Positions 36,601 through 47,970 of a stretch of DNA of 64,000 nt are shown piece after piece; position 1 is the stretch's first letter; each line of letters begins with the position of its first letter. Origin of the DNA: Aquilaria yunnanensis. Taxonomy: Eukaryota; Streptophyta; Magnoliopsida; Malvales; Thymelaeaceae. A program made the position numbers and the translations under genes. The notes beneath the pieces were generated by a model. The model searched no databases. It worked only from the letters and a program-made list of their open reading frames with translations, and was not told the DNA's origin. The DNA is taken from contig CM077594.1 in NCBI GenBank assembly GCA_039654915.1, positions 14,569,001 through 14,633,000 of the forward strand, read 5' to 3'.

Positions 36601-37066
36601 CACCCATTCTGTATATTCAGCGACCCCAAGGAATCCTGCATCCCACAGCTTTCGAATCTCATCTTTCACTCTTAAGATTAGATCCGGCTTTAATCTTCGT
36701 AACTTTTGTCTGACAGGCTTCGCCCCAGGTTTCAAGGGTATTTTGTGTAGTACTATGTCTGAGCTTAAGCCAGGCATATCTTGGTATGACCAAGCAAACA
36801 CATCCACATATTCTTTCAATAAGTGGACTAATTCTTCTTTTTCTTCATGAGGGAATAGAGTGCCAATCTTGACTTCTTTTACATTCTGACTGTCTCCCAA
36901 GTTAAATGCCTCAGTTGGTTCTTGACTTGTTGCTCTTTCTTTTTCATCTCGCTCGATCATTTTTAATAGCTCAGGAGATATTTGAAGATCTTCGTCATCC
37001 GAGTCGGTAGTGTTTACAGGATTATCAAAGTTCATTCTTTTATTGTCATCAAAGAGAGTTTCAGGT
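33637..37066 (-). CDS. pol: Reverse transcriptase, dual RNase H, integrase (pol)
   Basis: Open from the splice acceptor; residue numbers are from the ATG at 37035 (1132 residues). Reverse transcriptase with YVDDM at 261-265; first RNase H domain at ~405-510; a linker; a second, archaeal-type RNase H at ~558-685 with the acidic residues FDGAS (D563), EYEA, GDSAL (D625) and LDALA (D675); integrase zinc finger (H790, H794, C821, C824); DDE core with D853 (GIDVIG), D914 (SDNATN) and E950 (GAVEAANK); and a GPY-type end (YDGPYVV, ~1093). No chromodomain is present, as is usual for Tat/Ogre. All catalytic residues I looked for are there and no stop interrupts it, in contrast to ORF1 and gag-pro. Confidence 0.95.
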
Positions 37067-37248
37067 CTGCATTATTCAGAGGAAAAAAAATGGCAAGAAT
37101 GAGATGGATGCAAACTGGTACTTTATTTATAGTGTGCATAAATCACAACTTTATTGGAATAAAAAGCAATAACTAAAAGGTTCACTTAAACAAAGACTAC
37201 ACCCTATTGATTGAACCTTTCTTTAGGAGGTTTTTACTATTGGATTAC
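37067..37248 (-). other. Predicted intron between protease and reverse transcriptase
   Basis: Donor TTTCCAAA|GTAATC at 37248 and acceptor AATAATGCAG|ACC at 37067 define a 182-base intron. Splicing joins the two halves in frame: AA from the upstream exon plus A from the downstream exon forms one codon, followed by P-E-T-L-F-D-D-N-K-R and then the pol frame. An intron at this place is a known feature of Ogre elements, where partial splicing is thought to set the ratio of Gag-Pro to Gag-Pro-Pol. The intron also contains a TATAAATA at 37124-37131 on the minus strand. Confidence 0.75.
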
Positions 37249-40200
37249 TTTGGAAAGCTTTCGATTATAACAGGCAGTTCTATCGCCTCCCAATTGTTCA
37301 GCACATCCCGTGGGCCACAAGGTTGAATGAGCTCCTCATCTTCAGGTGAATCGCTGATGATTGCTTGAATAGAAAAACTTTCAAAAGACTTATTGATGTT
37401 GATGGTCAGCGCACCTTCATTGTTATTTTTTTAAATCAAACCACCACTCACGAACGTTTCGGTGATCTCTGGGACATCCAGATTTCTTTCCTGGAGAGGA
37501 TGCCCTGTTAATCGTGCAATCCTCTTTTCTCTCTTTTCAGCTATTGCCTTCATTTTGTCATGTCTTGTCGGTGTGAAGCCTAGGCCGTATTTCCCTTCAT
37601 TTGTGGTGATTTTCAATGGCTCTGTGATTCCTTGTAAATCTTGTCCCAGTCCTAACCCCGGTGAGTATCCTCCTTTTATCATGAGTTTGGCAACCATGCG
37701 ACTTGTTTTAGAGATGCTAGGAATGGGTTCTTCTCCATATTCGCTGACATAAGCAGCATTGACAATCTCAAAAGACCTGAAGGAGCAATCAGGTATATTT
37801 TCATTGACTTCGACATATTGAGCATCCGCAGGTCTTGATAGCAGGATGTCTTCTTCAGCGAAGACCGTGATTATCTTTCCTTCAAGGATGAATTTCATTT
37901 TTTGATGTAATGAAGAAGAAATTGCTCCGGCCATATGGATCCATGGTCTTCCCAGCAGACAGGTATATGATGGACAAATATCCATGACTTGGAATGTGAT
38001 GTGGAAAATACAGGGACCAATCCCTATTGGTAGCTCTATTTCTCCAACAACATCTCTCTTCGTTCCGTCAAACGCTCGAACAACAATATGACTGTTGTTG
38101 AGGTATGATGGGTCTAAACCGATCTTATGTAAGGTTTCGAGTGGCATTACATTTAGAGCTGACCCATTGTCGATAAGAACTCTAGCCATAATCCGATCTT
38201 TGTATTTGACCGAAATATGTAGGGCCTTAGAGTGACCCCTTCCTTCTGCTGGTATCTCATCGTCAATGAATGTGATGAGATTTTGTGCCGTGATGTTGTT
38301 GACGAGGTGGTCAAAGTTGTTCACGGAGATATCTTGTTCAACGTAAGCCTTATTCAGGACTTTGAGAAGAGCTTCTCGGTGGGCATCAGAGCTTAGGAGT
38401 AATGAAAGTATGGAAATTTTTGCTGGCAGGCGGTTTAACTGTTCAACGATACTGTATTCACTTTGCTTTATGAGTTTGAGAAACTCAGTAGCTTGCTCAT
38501 CTGTTACTGCTTGAGGCGTCTCTTGCTCTTTAGATGTATTTGTATCAAGAGATCCACTCGTCGTAACATTCTTATCTTGTTGGAGCTTGTTCATTTGCTC
38601 CGGAGAATAACACCGACCACTTCTAGTCATGCTCCCAACTTCTAACGGGGTTGATGTGATGTTAGAAGTGTAATCATAGCTCCATGGAACAGTTTTGTCT
38701 GATTTGTATGGGAATGGTTTTGGGACTTGAAATTTTAAAGGCTTAAGAGCAGGTTTTGAAATTGGTATGACCAGTGGTCTTGGCATAGCATTGAATTCTT
38801 GTTCTTTAATGATCACATTCACATCATCATCTTTATCTGACATAAAAACGATGAGTTGGGAGGAGTCGATGAGACTTTGCAGTCTTTCACGAAATTCTGA
38901 GCATTCTTGGATAGAATGACTCTTACTGTCATGGAAGTTGCACCACTCTTCATTCTCGACCTCTCCATTTCCAAAAGAAGGCTTTCCCATGATAATCCCT
39001 TCTTTCACAAGGCATGAATATACATGCTTAAGAGGGGTTATGATATCGTTGACTGACTTCTTTGTCGGCCAGTGTTCTTCTATCATATTGACTGGTTTTG
39101 CTTGATGAGGCAGCAACGGATTGTGAGTGACGTTTGGCTCATCGGAAAAGTCCAACCACTTTGATTCGATTAATTGTTGGATTATACGTTTCAATGCTAT
39201 GCAATTTTCCAGTCCGTGGCCCACGGTACCATCATGATATGGGCAATTTATGTTAGGGTCATACCACCTTGGATACGGGGGTTCCAATGGCCTTGTAGGA
39301 ATTGGGCGAATAAGTTGACTTTCGATGAGTTTTGGATACAGCTCAGTATAAGTCATGGGAATTGGTGCGAAGATTTCTCTTGGTTTTGGTGCAGGTACTG
39401 GAGGAGTTGGAACAGGTGGCCGTAACTGATTAGGCCTGTTAGGAGGATAATTGTTGGGTCTATTGGGAAGATAATCATTGGGCCTATTGGGAGGATAATC
39501 ATTGGGCCTATTGGTAGGATAATAATTGGGCTTATTGGCAGAATAGGATAGGCGAGGTCCAGTGGCCACAGTGCCCACGAAGGGAATCCCTCTTCCTCTT
39601 CTTATTTGTTGTATTTCTTCATCTTTTCTTCTGGAAGGTCCTCCTCTTTTCATAGGATCACTAAAGGATTCAGTAATCTTCCCGGTCCTGATACCATGCT
39701 CGATCCTTTCTCCAGACATTACTACGTCGGAAAAATTGGTTGCCGAATTGCCAATGAGTTTGTCATAATATGGGTATTTTAGTGTCTGGACAAACAAAGT
39801 GACCATTTCTCTTTCTGTCATGGGTGGCTGAACCTGTGCAGCTAAGTCCCTCCACCGCTGCGCATATTCCTTGAAAGTTTCTGGCTTTTTCTTCTCCATG
39901 TTTTGGAGAGTTTGGCGATCCGGAGCCAAGTCCATAACATGTTTATAGTTGCCGATGAAGGCCTGAGCAAGGTCATTCCAAGTTTTTATGTTCCTTGGAC
40001 CTTGGCTTAGATACCACTGTAATGCTGATTTTATGAGACTTTCCTGAAAAAGTGCGATCCACACCTTTTCATCTTTTGTGAGTGGTTGTAGTCTCCTTAG
40101 GAACAATGTGATGTGAGTGATGGGATCACTCGTTCCATCGTATTTCACGAAATCTGGCACCTTAAAATCTGAAGGGATTACGACGTCTGGCACTAAGCAG

Positions 40201-40559
40201 AGGTCATCCACTGAAAGGGATCCGAATATAGTGCCTCCTTCAATGGCTCTCAGTCTTTTCTCTATTGTCTCGAGTTTTTGAGATTCTGCTTCATCTTTTG
40301 GTAATGTCTTCTTCTCTTCCTGTACAGTGTCTTATTTCAGGTGAACACTAGCAGACGGTCCTGATTCTTGAAACAGGTTTTCTTGGACTGAGACTCGTTG
40401 CGGGGTGAATCCCGGGGGATAAGTGGGATCTTGTACTTCTTTGATGGGGACTTGAGTTACTTTCCCTTTGATTAATTCCATCAATTGTCTCATCTGTTCT
40501 GACATACTTTCAATTTTGGACTCCATCTCCATGAGACGTCCTTCGGCTTGTTCTGTCAT
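37245..40559 (-). pseudogene. gag-protease with G-patch-like tail, two in-frame stops
   Basis: A single frame from ATG 40559 to a stop at 37245, interrupted by TAA at 40332-40334 and TAA at 37431-37433. Order: N-terminal coiled-coil segment; capsid domain from VPDFVKYDGTSDPITHITLF; a Pro-Asn-rich repeat (NRPNDYPP-type units at ~39420-39540); two CCHC-like knuckles (CPYHDGTVGHGLENC and CNFHDSKSHSIQEC); an aspartic protease with LIDNGSALNVM as the catalytic region and CLLGRPWIH near its end; a G-patch-like segment (KGGYSPGLGLGQDLQG). The part after the second stop still reads like protein (IIQ-type acidic linker ending ELPVIIESFPK), so the original frame ran on to the splice donor at 37249/37248. 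Confidence 0.88.
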
Positions 40560-40746
40560 TAATCTTGTTTGGAGTCGAGTTGAATATCGGTGTTGAGGTC
40601 CAATTTTACCCTTTTAAAGGAATATTTATTTTATTAGATTCTATGTGTGTATTATTGATGTGATGGATGTATGCATGAATATTGTAAATACTTGGTGAAA
40701 GAAGAACTATAATGGAATTTCTCAATTACATTCAGCAAAGGTTTGT

Positions 40747-42441
40747 TTAAAAGAAACGACCCAAAGTACAATACTGCTTTCTGGCCTTAGATATGAACTC
40801 CATCATTCTTTGAACATTTACTGATGGAGTAGGACAGCTCAGTTCTTCTAACTCCTTGGCTTCTTCGCCCATTAGTTGGGCTTGTTCTGTAACTTTTCTG
40901 ACTTCTACCAAAAATGTTTGCAATTGATCTTGAGAAAATCTGTATTGATCTTCCCAGTATCTGACTCTCATCTCTTTTTGATCGGTTTCATCAACCAATT
41001 GGGAGATGACTTGTTTTTGGTATTCAACTTTCTCTTCGAGGAGTTGTGTTTTGTAACCGAGCTGTTGCATGTCAAGGAGCATCCTCTTGTTCTTCTCCTT
41101 TTCTTCCTCTAGTTCTTTCTCCAACTCTCTTTTCGCCAATTTTCTGATGACCTCTTCGGGTAGAACTATTCCTTCTTTCCGGTTATTTCTCCATTCATAA
41201 TAAGCAGTGGGAGAAATAATAGGGCCCGACTTCAATATAAAGAGTCTTTTCCACGCAACTGAAATACCCATTGCGAGCTTATTTGAATTTGGATCTTCAT
41301 GTGAAAACTCCAACTTACTCAGGTTATGCGTCATGGGTATAAATTGCATGGACCCAAATTGTTTTCGAACTTGAGCTGGGGCATAACTTGTCCCTCCCCA
41401 TATACCTAGGAGAGGAGCCCACGGGCAATTACCGCAACGGTAGACAATGCGAGTGAAGATGGACCAGGGGGCTCTCCATTCAACTTGTAATTCAGTGATG
41501 TTCCTGAAGTAGTCAACCCATGCTTCCTTGCTGTCGTGATGAATGGTTTCACTTTTCAAAAAGGCTTCGATTGGGATGAAGTCCTTTGAAAAGCGATTTC
41601 CGAAGTGTTGCTTATCGCAAGGAATGTGGCTTTTGATCCAAATGTTGAGAAGGTGTGAACATCCCATGAATTTGCCCCCTCTTTGGCGACAGAAGTTTAA
41701 TGCCCTGATGGTTTCACATAATATTACTGAGGTCGGATTTATTTGAGCATTGCAGATTTGCTCAAATAGTGTAATGATGTCTCCTTCAATGAATCCGACG
41801 ATTCTTGGGAAGACTACCAGGCCATATATCGCCAAGGCGAAAAGCTTGCGTCGTTGATTTTTCTGAGGGAGAACGTGACTTAATTGTTTTAAGTCGATCC
41901 AATTGATAAATTTTCGAGATCCTTTTGTTGCAAACTTGGTTTGAAGACTGGAAGCTGGCATATCCAGTAATTTTGCCAGGGCTCGATGAGGCTCCGTTCT
42001 TCTGTCGTGTTGATACGTCTCGATTGGATAGTCGGAGGACTAACCCAAAAGGCTGTTGTATTCTTCAATGGTTAGAACCAGATCCATCTTGTCGAAAGAA
42101 AAGCATCGATAAAATGGATCCCAAAATTGTATTAGAGCCCGGACAAGTGATGCATCAACGGTAACTTTTAGTAGGCGAGCAATGTGACCATACTTTGCTA
42201 TGAAAGCTTCCCGATCTGCAGAGTTCCAACTATTCCAGACTTGCAATAATTCCGTGGTGTCATTCTGATTTATCCGGACCGATACCTGGTCCTTAAGCTG
42301 TACATGAGAGTGGGATGTCAGAGCATCTCCGTGAAGCTTTTGAGCCGTTTCGGAATATTCCATAGCTTCAGGCTGAGTTTCGATTACCGTGTCATTCCAT
42401 GATCCAGTAACAGCCGTGGGAAGATAATCGAGAATATCCAT
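40747..42441 (-). pseudogene. Retrotransposon ORF1 (plant mobile domain-like), one in-frame stop
   Basis: One frame of 565 codons starting ATG at 42441 and ending at 40747, interrupted by a single TAG at 42040-42042. The N-terminal part contains WNSADREAFIAKYGHIARLL and a DLVLTIEEYNSLLG motif, and the part after the stop continues the same domain (ALAKLLDMPA, WIDLKQLSHVLPQ). This resembles the aminotransferase-like plant mobile domain found in the extra ORF1 of Ogre elements. The C-terminal ~150 residues are charged and predicted to form a coiled coil (ELEKELEEEKEKNKRML, EQAQLMGEEAKELEEL). Its role in the element's life cycle is unknown. The stop could have arisen from a C-to-T change. Confidence 0.8.
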
Positions 42442-43044
42442 GATAATAGTTCTTTCACCAAATACTTATCTTTAATGATGAAATGTATATGCCAGAAAAA
42501 TAAGAAAAAATAGAGTTAGTAAAAAAATAACACATAGGATCATACAAACATATAGATAAAACAAAACCTATGGAAATGGGAACCGAGATATGGGAAATTC
42601 TTAATGGCTGGTTCTAAGGTAGAGTAAGGAATTCTACATGCAGAAGGTGGTTTATCAAAAAGGCAAGGGATAGTTCCCGAATCCCGTCACTGAATCATAG
42701 TGACGGCCCGATTCCTTACCCTCTAGGGTTTATGTAAGGAATGGATTAATTCGAGTCGTAGCTTTTCGTGGGCCCATGCAGAGACTAACCGTCTCAGAAG
42801 GCAATACACTACTTTGCTACTTTGAAACCGGTGAAGGCTTGGAGACCGTGGCCTCACAAGGACAACAACACCAATTCCGCTTAGAAAGAATCGTGTTTGA
42901 TTTAAGGAAGCTCGGGTATAGAGCTTCATTTTGTGAATGCATTATGCATGTTTACTTAAGTAAATATAATATATAAATCCACATAATAGTAAAGCAAAGT
43001 AAATAAAAACAAATCAACTTTAGGCTCGACTCACTAACGTCGAG
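42442..43044 (-). other. Untranslated leader between primer site and ORF1
   Basis: About 600 bases without a convincing frame. Short open frames here do not resemble known proteins. Confidence 0.5.
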
Positions 43045-43062
43045 TCCCCAGCGGAGTCGCCA
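43045..43062 (-). promoter_or_regulatory. Primer binding site
   Basis: Three bases inside the 5' LTR boundary the minus strand reads TGGCGACTCCGCTGGGGA. This has the TGG start and position of a tRNA primer binding site and resembles the tRNA-Arg type site described for Ogre elements. Confidence 0.75.
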
Positions 43063-43065
43063 AGC

Positions 43066-46000
43066 TGTGGCAACGTGCGGGTCTTCTGGAGTCGCCACCA
43101 ATCGGTTTTCACTCAGGTCGATTGGACACCTTAAAATTGGTCTGCAAGAGTTCGGGGATCGGGAGTACGGTTACGCTAAAACAACTTTGTTATAACGCCC
43201 AAAATTGGCACCTTAGTTGATTTTAATTTTGTTTTGCTTTGCTTTTAGAAAAATTTCAGTTAATTTTCAATCTAGAATTTTTAACTGAATTAATCGGATG
43301 TGGATTTTTGGTAATTAATTTGTATAGAATTTTATACTTCCGAATCATGGACTCTGCCGAGTCATTTGGACACGGAAGATTTTGATTCCGAACCATGGAC
43401 TCTGCCGAGTCATTTGGACACGGAATTTGATGAGCTTTTAAATAATTTAATCCATATTGTAAATATGGATTTTTATCTTTGTATTTATTTAATTTATTTA
43501 GTAAAAAAAATTTTCCAAACCATAGATCCTGCCGGATCATCCGGATATGGAAATTAATTTTTTTATAATTAATTATTACATTCTTACTTATTATAGAATT
43601 AATTGTTAGTTTAATTACTAATTCATAATTCTTTTTTTTTTATGAAATTTTTAGATTTATTAATAATCTAAAAATTTTATTTATTTTCTTTTTTTTTTCT
43701 TTCCTTTCTTTTCTTTTTTCTTATCTTTCCTTTCTTTTGTTTTTTTTTCTTGATTTTATCTTTCATTTCTTTCCTTTCTTTTCTTTTTCTTATCTTTCTT
43801 TTCTTTTTTTCTCTTTTTTTTTTATTAATTTTTCTTGTTTAATGAAGGATATTTATTATTTAAAGAATTACTTAAAAAGTAATTAATTTTTTTAATAAGA
43901 AGTTAATTCAAAAAAAATTTTGATCATGGTACGGGGCGTTGTTACTCAGCCAGACCCTCTTCACCAGGTGAAGCAGCTCAAAAGCGGGCACGAGACAGTT
44001 TCCAGCCAATATACCATGAACTAAAAAATTTTTAGACTTAACAACATGGCTTAGATTTATTTTATCTTTTTTTATTTAATTAAAATTTTATTTATTCAAT
44101 GATGAAGGCAAAATTCATATGTATTTTTCAAAAATAGAACAAAAGTCTTAATTTTGTTTTGAATGAATTAAGCAAAAAAATGATTATTCAAGAAAAGAAA
44201 CTAAAAAGAAATTTTATGTATATTTTAAACATAAAGGAAAATTTTTGATATTTATATGTTTTGTTTTTGATAAAAAAAAAATTAACTAAAAAGAAGTGAT
44301 TATTTAACAAGGATCTTAAAAAAATAAAATTTATATGTATATTTTAAAAAAAATAAAGGAAAGTTTTGATATTTATATTTCATTTTTATGTTCTTTTTTT
44401 TTTTATAAGTAATTTTAATTAATAAGTCTAAGATATTTAAGAGATAATTTAATCCTTTCGAATTTATTCTATTTTTGAAATCATTTGCTAAGATTTTTAT
44501 AAAGGAAACAAAAAGTTATATCTTTTCATTATTTTAAAAGAAATAAGCAAAATATTACTGAATAAAATATTAGCCCAAAAATTTTTCTTTTATCATTATT
44601 TTTATTACTAAAAAAAGTCATATTTTATTATTTTAAAAGAAATAAGTAAAATGTTACTGAATAAAATATTAACCCAAAAATTTTACTCTTTTTATTCTTT
44701 TTTATAAATAAAGAAAACTAAAAATTTATATTTTATTATTTTAATAAATAATTAATATATTAGTCCCAAAATTTTATTTTTAATAAAGAAAAGTTTATTT
44801 ATCTACTTTATTTAAAAATATTTCCAAGCCATAGATCCTGGCGGATCATTTGGTCATGGATTTTTAATTTTTGTTAAATTTTAATTATTTAATTAATTAC
44901 TAATTTTAATTATAATTTTATTGGATTTTTCTTGAATTTTTAATTTTAAAGATATGTTTAAAAAGAATTGATTTGTATATTTTTTAGAATTATTTAATTA
45001 TTTCTATTTATGAATTTTAACAAAAAGGAATAAAAAGTCAACTTTGTTATTTTTAAAGAAATAATAAAAAAAATAAAAATAATTGGCTTTTAAAAATGAT
45101 TTTTTATTAGCCTTAATAATTAATTACAAAATAACCTTCTTTTAATTTTCATTTATTTATTTATTAGTAAAGGGTAAAGGTGAATTAAATAAAATAAAGT
45201 GGGGCTTTTTGGCCATCCACTTTAAAAATAAATAATAATAAAGGTTAGCAAAGTTGATTAAATTAATTAACAACAATAATAGAAATTAGCCAAGTTTAAT
45301 TAATTGTTAACAACAATAATAAAAAGTTAGTCAAGTTAATTAATTAACAACAATAATAAAAAGTTAGCCAAGTTAATTAATTAATAACAATAATAAAAGT
45401 TAGCCAAATTAATTAATTGTTAATTAACCAAATTAATTAAATTAATTAATTAACAACAATAATAAAAAGTTAGTCAAGTTAATTAATTGTTAACAATAGT
45501 AAAAGTTAGCCAAATTAATTAATTGTTAATTAACCAAGTTAATTAAATTAATTAATTAACAACAATAATAAAAGTTAGCCAAATTAATTAATTGTTAATT
45601 AACCAAGTTAATTAAATTAATTAATTAACAACAATAATAAAAGTTAGACAATTTAATTAATTATTAACAACAATAATAATAAAGGTTAGTAAAAATTAGC
45701 AAGTTAGTTGTTAGTTGTTAATAACAAAAAAAAGAAAAAAAGGTTAGTAATAATAACAATAATAAACAAATAAATAAACAAGTAAAAAAAATAAAAGAGT
45801 TAATTAATTAATTTTCTGCAAAGACAAAATAAAAAGGTTAGTGACCAAATTGAAAGAAATTGAAAAGATGAAGTATGGAATCAAGGTTTCACCTTTCAAA
45901 ACAAGTTTTTGAATCTGAAGAACAGAGACGCGAAGGCACGCACGAAGGGGAGGAAGGCAGGGGCAGCTGGCGGCGCGGTGGGGCGGCGAGGCGGCGCGGC

Positions 46001-46872
46001 GGGGCAGCGAGGCGGCGAGGCAACGACAGGGCGACGGCGGCGTCGGTGGGGCGGGACGGCGGGGCGATGGTAGGGCGACGGCGGCGTCGGTGGGGCGGGA
46101 TGGCGAGGCGACGGCGGGACGACGGGACGGCGGCGGCAGGGCAACGGCAGCGGGATAGGACGGCGACAGCAAAAGAAAGAAAGAGAAAACGAAGGAAGAA
46201 GGTAGTCGAAACGTAAAAAAAAATAATTTTGGGATTTTTTGGCAGAGAGAGGATAGGCTAGGGACTAAGGCTTCTATTTTCTCTTTTTAAAACGGAGCTC
46301 TAAACTTTTTTTCTCTATTTTTTTCTGTGTTCAGCACAAAATTTGGGGGGCTATTTATAGAGGAAGTTTAGCTGAACTGTTGATGGATAAATTAATAAAA
46401 AATTTCAAACTTATCTCTTAAATTGGTAAAATGACAATTTTAGTCCTTTACGTCTCTCAGCCTCTGGATAAGTTCCTGAAGCTTCTGATTTTGACAATTT
46501 TGTCATTTTCTGTCAATTTGGGCCAGAAACGTCAGCAGGCTCAAAATTTTATGTGACAAACTACCAAATGCTCCTGGAACTTTCAGAATTTGTCAATTTT
46601 GCCTGAAACTTCTCAATTTTGTTATTTTTATCTCAAACTTTTTAATTTTGTCATTTTTATGGAGTTTTCTTTTTTTTCTTTCAAACATACACATATACAC
46701 ACATATATCAAATCTTCACAAAACAAAACAAAAAAATATATTTTAAACTAATTAAAAAAATTTTAGTAATAATAATAACAATAATAATAATAATACATTT
46801 TTTTTTAATTAATTTTTTTATTTAATTTTTTTTAAAATTATTTTAATGGCCGGACGAAATTGGGTGTCAACA
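43066..46872 (-). repeat. 5' LTR of the retrotransposon (right copy)
   Basis: 3807 bases with the same termini and internal order as the left LTR. Because the element reads on the minus strand, this is the LTR that would drive transcription: U3 is about 46360-46872, and the long R-U5 part (~3.2 kb) lies below the TATA box. It has a shorter GC minisatellite (~45935-46165) and an extra ~90-base tandem duplication near 44570-44680. Confidence 0.97.
46352..46359 (-). promoter_or_regulatory. TATA box in the 5' LTR
   Basis: The minus strand reads CTATAAATAGCC, followed ~30-50 bases on by CAGAAAAAAATAG. This is the expected promoter for genomic RNA. The same motif is at 26702-26709 in the other LTR and, in a related form, at 53175-53182 in the solo LTR. 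Confidence 0.7.
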
Positions 46873-46877
46873 CCAAA

Positions 46878-47095
46878 CGTCATCATCAGAGAACTGATCG
46901 TCAAGGCCAATGTCATATGTTGCCATGTCGATGTTTGGATCATTGTCAGGAATTTCTTGTGAATGCGAGCCTCAATTTTTGCGGAATAAACGTCGGAAAA
47001 ATGAACCGACCCCTGTGCCGAATGAGGAGGAGGCAACACCTTTGCCCTTGCCGGAGTTCTTCTCTCATGAAGCCATTAGTAGAAGAAAATAATTG
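46878..47095 (-). pseudogene. hAT-B transposase, separated N-terminal piece
   Basis: The minus strand reads an acidic N-terminal segment containing NIDMATYDIGLDDQFSDDDV, which corresponds to the N-terminal acidic segment of hAT-A near 19000-19100. It stops at the retrotransposon insertion point; the rest of the protein continues at 23409 and below. Confidence 0.7.
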
Positions 47096-47243
47096 AAGAG
47101 ATGGAAAGATGATTAAGAGGCAATTAAGAAAATATTAGTGAAAGATTAGTAAGCTTAGAGAGAGATAATAGAGAGAATGAGAGAATATTATAGGAGTTGG
47201 AGAATAGAATATTGGTGTGAGGAAGTATAGGAAGGAGGCTGCC

Positions 47244-47251
47244 TATTTATA
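47244..47251 (-). promoter_or_regulatory. TATA box of the hAT-B transposase
   Basis: The minus strand reads CCTATAAATAGG, about 150-200 bases upstream of the N-terminal transposase piece. It corresponds in position and sequence to the TATA box of hAT-A. Confidence 0.5.
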
Positions 47252-47970
47252 GGAGAGCAAAGAATTCATTTTCCCCAAAAAGCCCTAAAAAATTAGCCAT
47301 TAGTGGCTGTTAACTGAAGGTAAAAAAGTTTGAGGGTCAAAAAAAATGTCTGGAGCCATTGGGAAGGGAGGGTGTAATTTTGCCATTTTTGTGAAAAAAT
47401 TTGAAATATGCCGGCAGAAGCTGAATGGTCGACCCAGTCCGAACCGACAGTGGGCCGGTTCGGGGTTGTGCTGATTCGTGGGCTGGTCCGCCTACTTTGG
47501 GCTCCCCTCCTCTCCTAGGCCCAAACTCGCCCCGCCGTCGTTCGAGTCCAATCCGTTCTAGGTCGGGATTGAATTTGACCGTGCCGAGCTGAGTCTGACT
47601 CAAGCCGGGTGTGGGTCAACCCGGCCCGGTGGCCACCACTACTGTTAAACACATATCATATATTTTTATTTTTTGTAATTTTTGGAATGTTTTACCATTT
47701 GAAAATATAAGGCCTGTTTTGATTATTTGTAGGTGTCATTTGATTTTTTTTACTTAAAAATTATACCAGAGGTGATGGTTTCTCTTAAAAATAAATATTA
47801 AATACATAATTAATTAATTTGTTTTATTTTAAAAAAAAATGCTGAAAACCCACAAACCCGACTTATGACCGAACAAGCACTAGACTGCCTGTGCCGAGTC
47901 CTACTAGACACAAACCCAAGCCCGGCCAGTCCCAGGTCAGGTCACCTCATCTCCCACCTCTGGTTCCAAC

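Larger units (their letters stand above)
23410..46872 (-). mobile_element. Ogre/Tat-type Ty3 LTR retrotransposon carrying cargo genes
   Basis: The element is 23,463 bases long, with two LTRs of 3816 and 3807 bases that start tgtggcaacg and end gtgtcaaca, and a perfect 5-base duplication ccaaa on both sides (23405-23409 and 46873-46877). On the minus strand the order is: 5' LTR, primer binding site, ORF1, gag-pro, intron, pol, three paralogous cargo genes, a LOG-like gene, two tandem-repeat blocks, polypurine tract, 3' LTR. An extra ORF upstream of gag, an intron between protease and RT, and a second archaeal-type RNase H after the first are known traits of the Ogre/Tat lineage. The LTRs look nearly identical wherever I compared them apart from repeat-length changes, which suggests a fairly recent insertion. 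Three in-frame stops break ORF1 and gag-pro. Confidence 0.95.
21045..47641 (-). mobile_element. hAT-B transposon nested in hAT-A
   Basis: The left terminus taatggtggctggtgggccg matches the inverted right terminus (reverse complement tagtggtggccaccgggccg). The flanking octamers are ctgttaag (21037-21044) and ctgttaaa (47642-47649), 7 of 8 identical. Its own sequence is 21045-23409 plus 46873-47641, about 3.1 kb. The transposase runs on the minus strand, opposite to hAT-A, and is recognisably related to it. The insertion lies in the 3' part of hAT-A, after its dimerisation domain. Confidence 0.85.
18316..47962 (+). mobile_element. hAT-A transposon, outermost element of the nest
   Basis: The left terminus tagaggtgggaattgggcc is matched by the inverted right terminus (ctcccacctctg, ending 47962). 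The flanking octamers attccaac (18308-18315) and gttccaac (47963-47970) agree at 7 of 8 bases, as expected for an 8-base hAT duplication. GC-rich subterminal sequence lies inside both ends (18330-18540 and about 47860-47950). Its own sequence is 18316-21044 plus 47642-47962, about 3.05 kb; the rest is a nested insertion. A decayed transposase lies on the plus strand. Confidence 0.82.

Noticed and set aside
37124..37131. TATA box as a separate promoter for pol
   Set aside because: It lies inside the predicted intron and the splice join is phase-perfect, so expression from the genomic RNA is the simpler reading. It is noted only as part of the intron.
23410..46872. Segmental duplication rather than two LTRs
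   Set aside because: The two 3.8 kb copies are in direct orientation, have TG...CA termini, a primer binding site and a polypurine tract at the inner edges, pol between them and a 5-base duplication outside.
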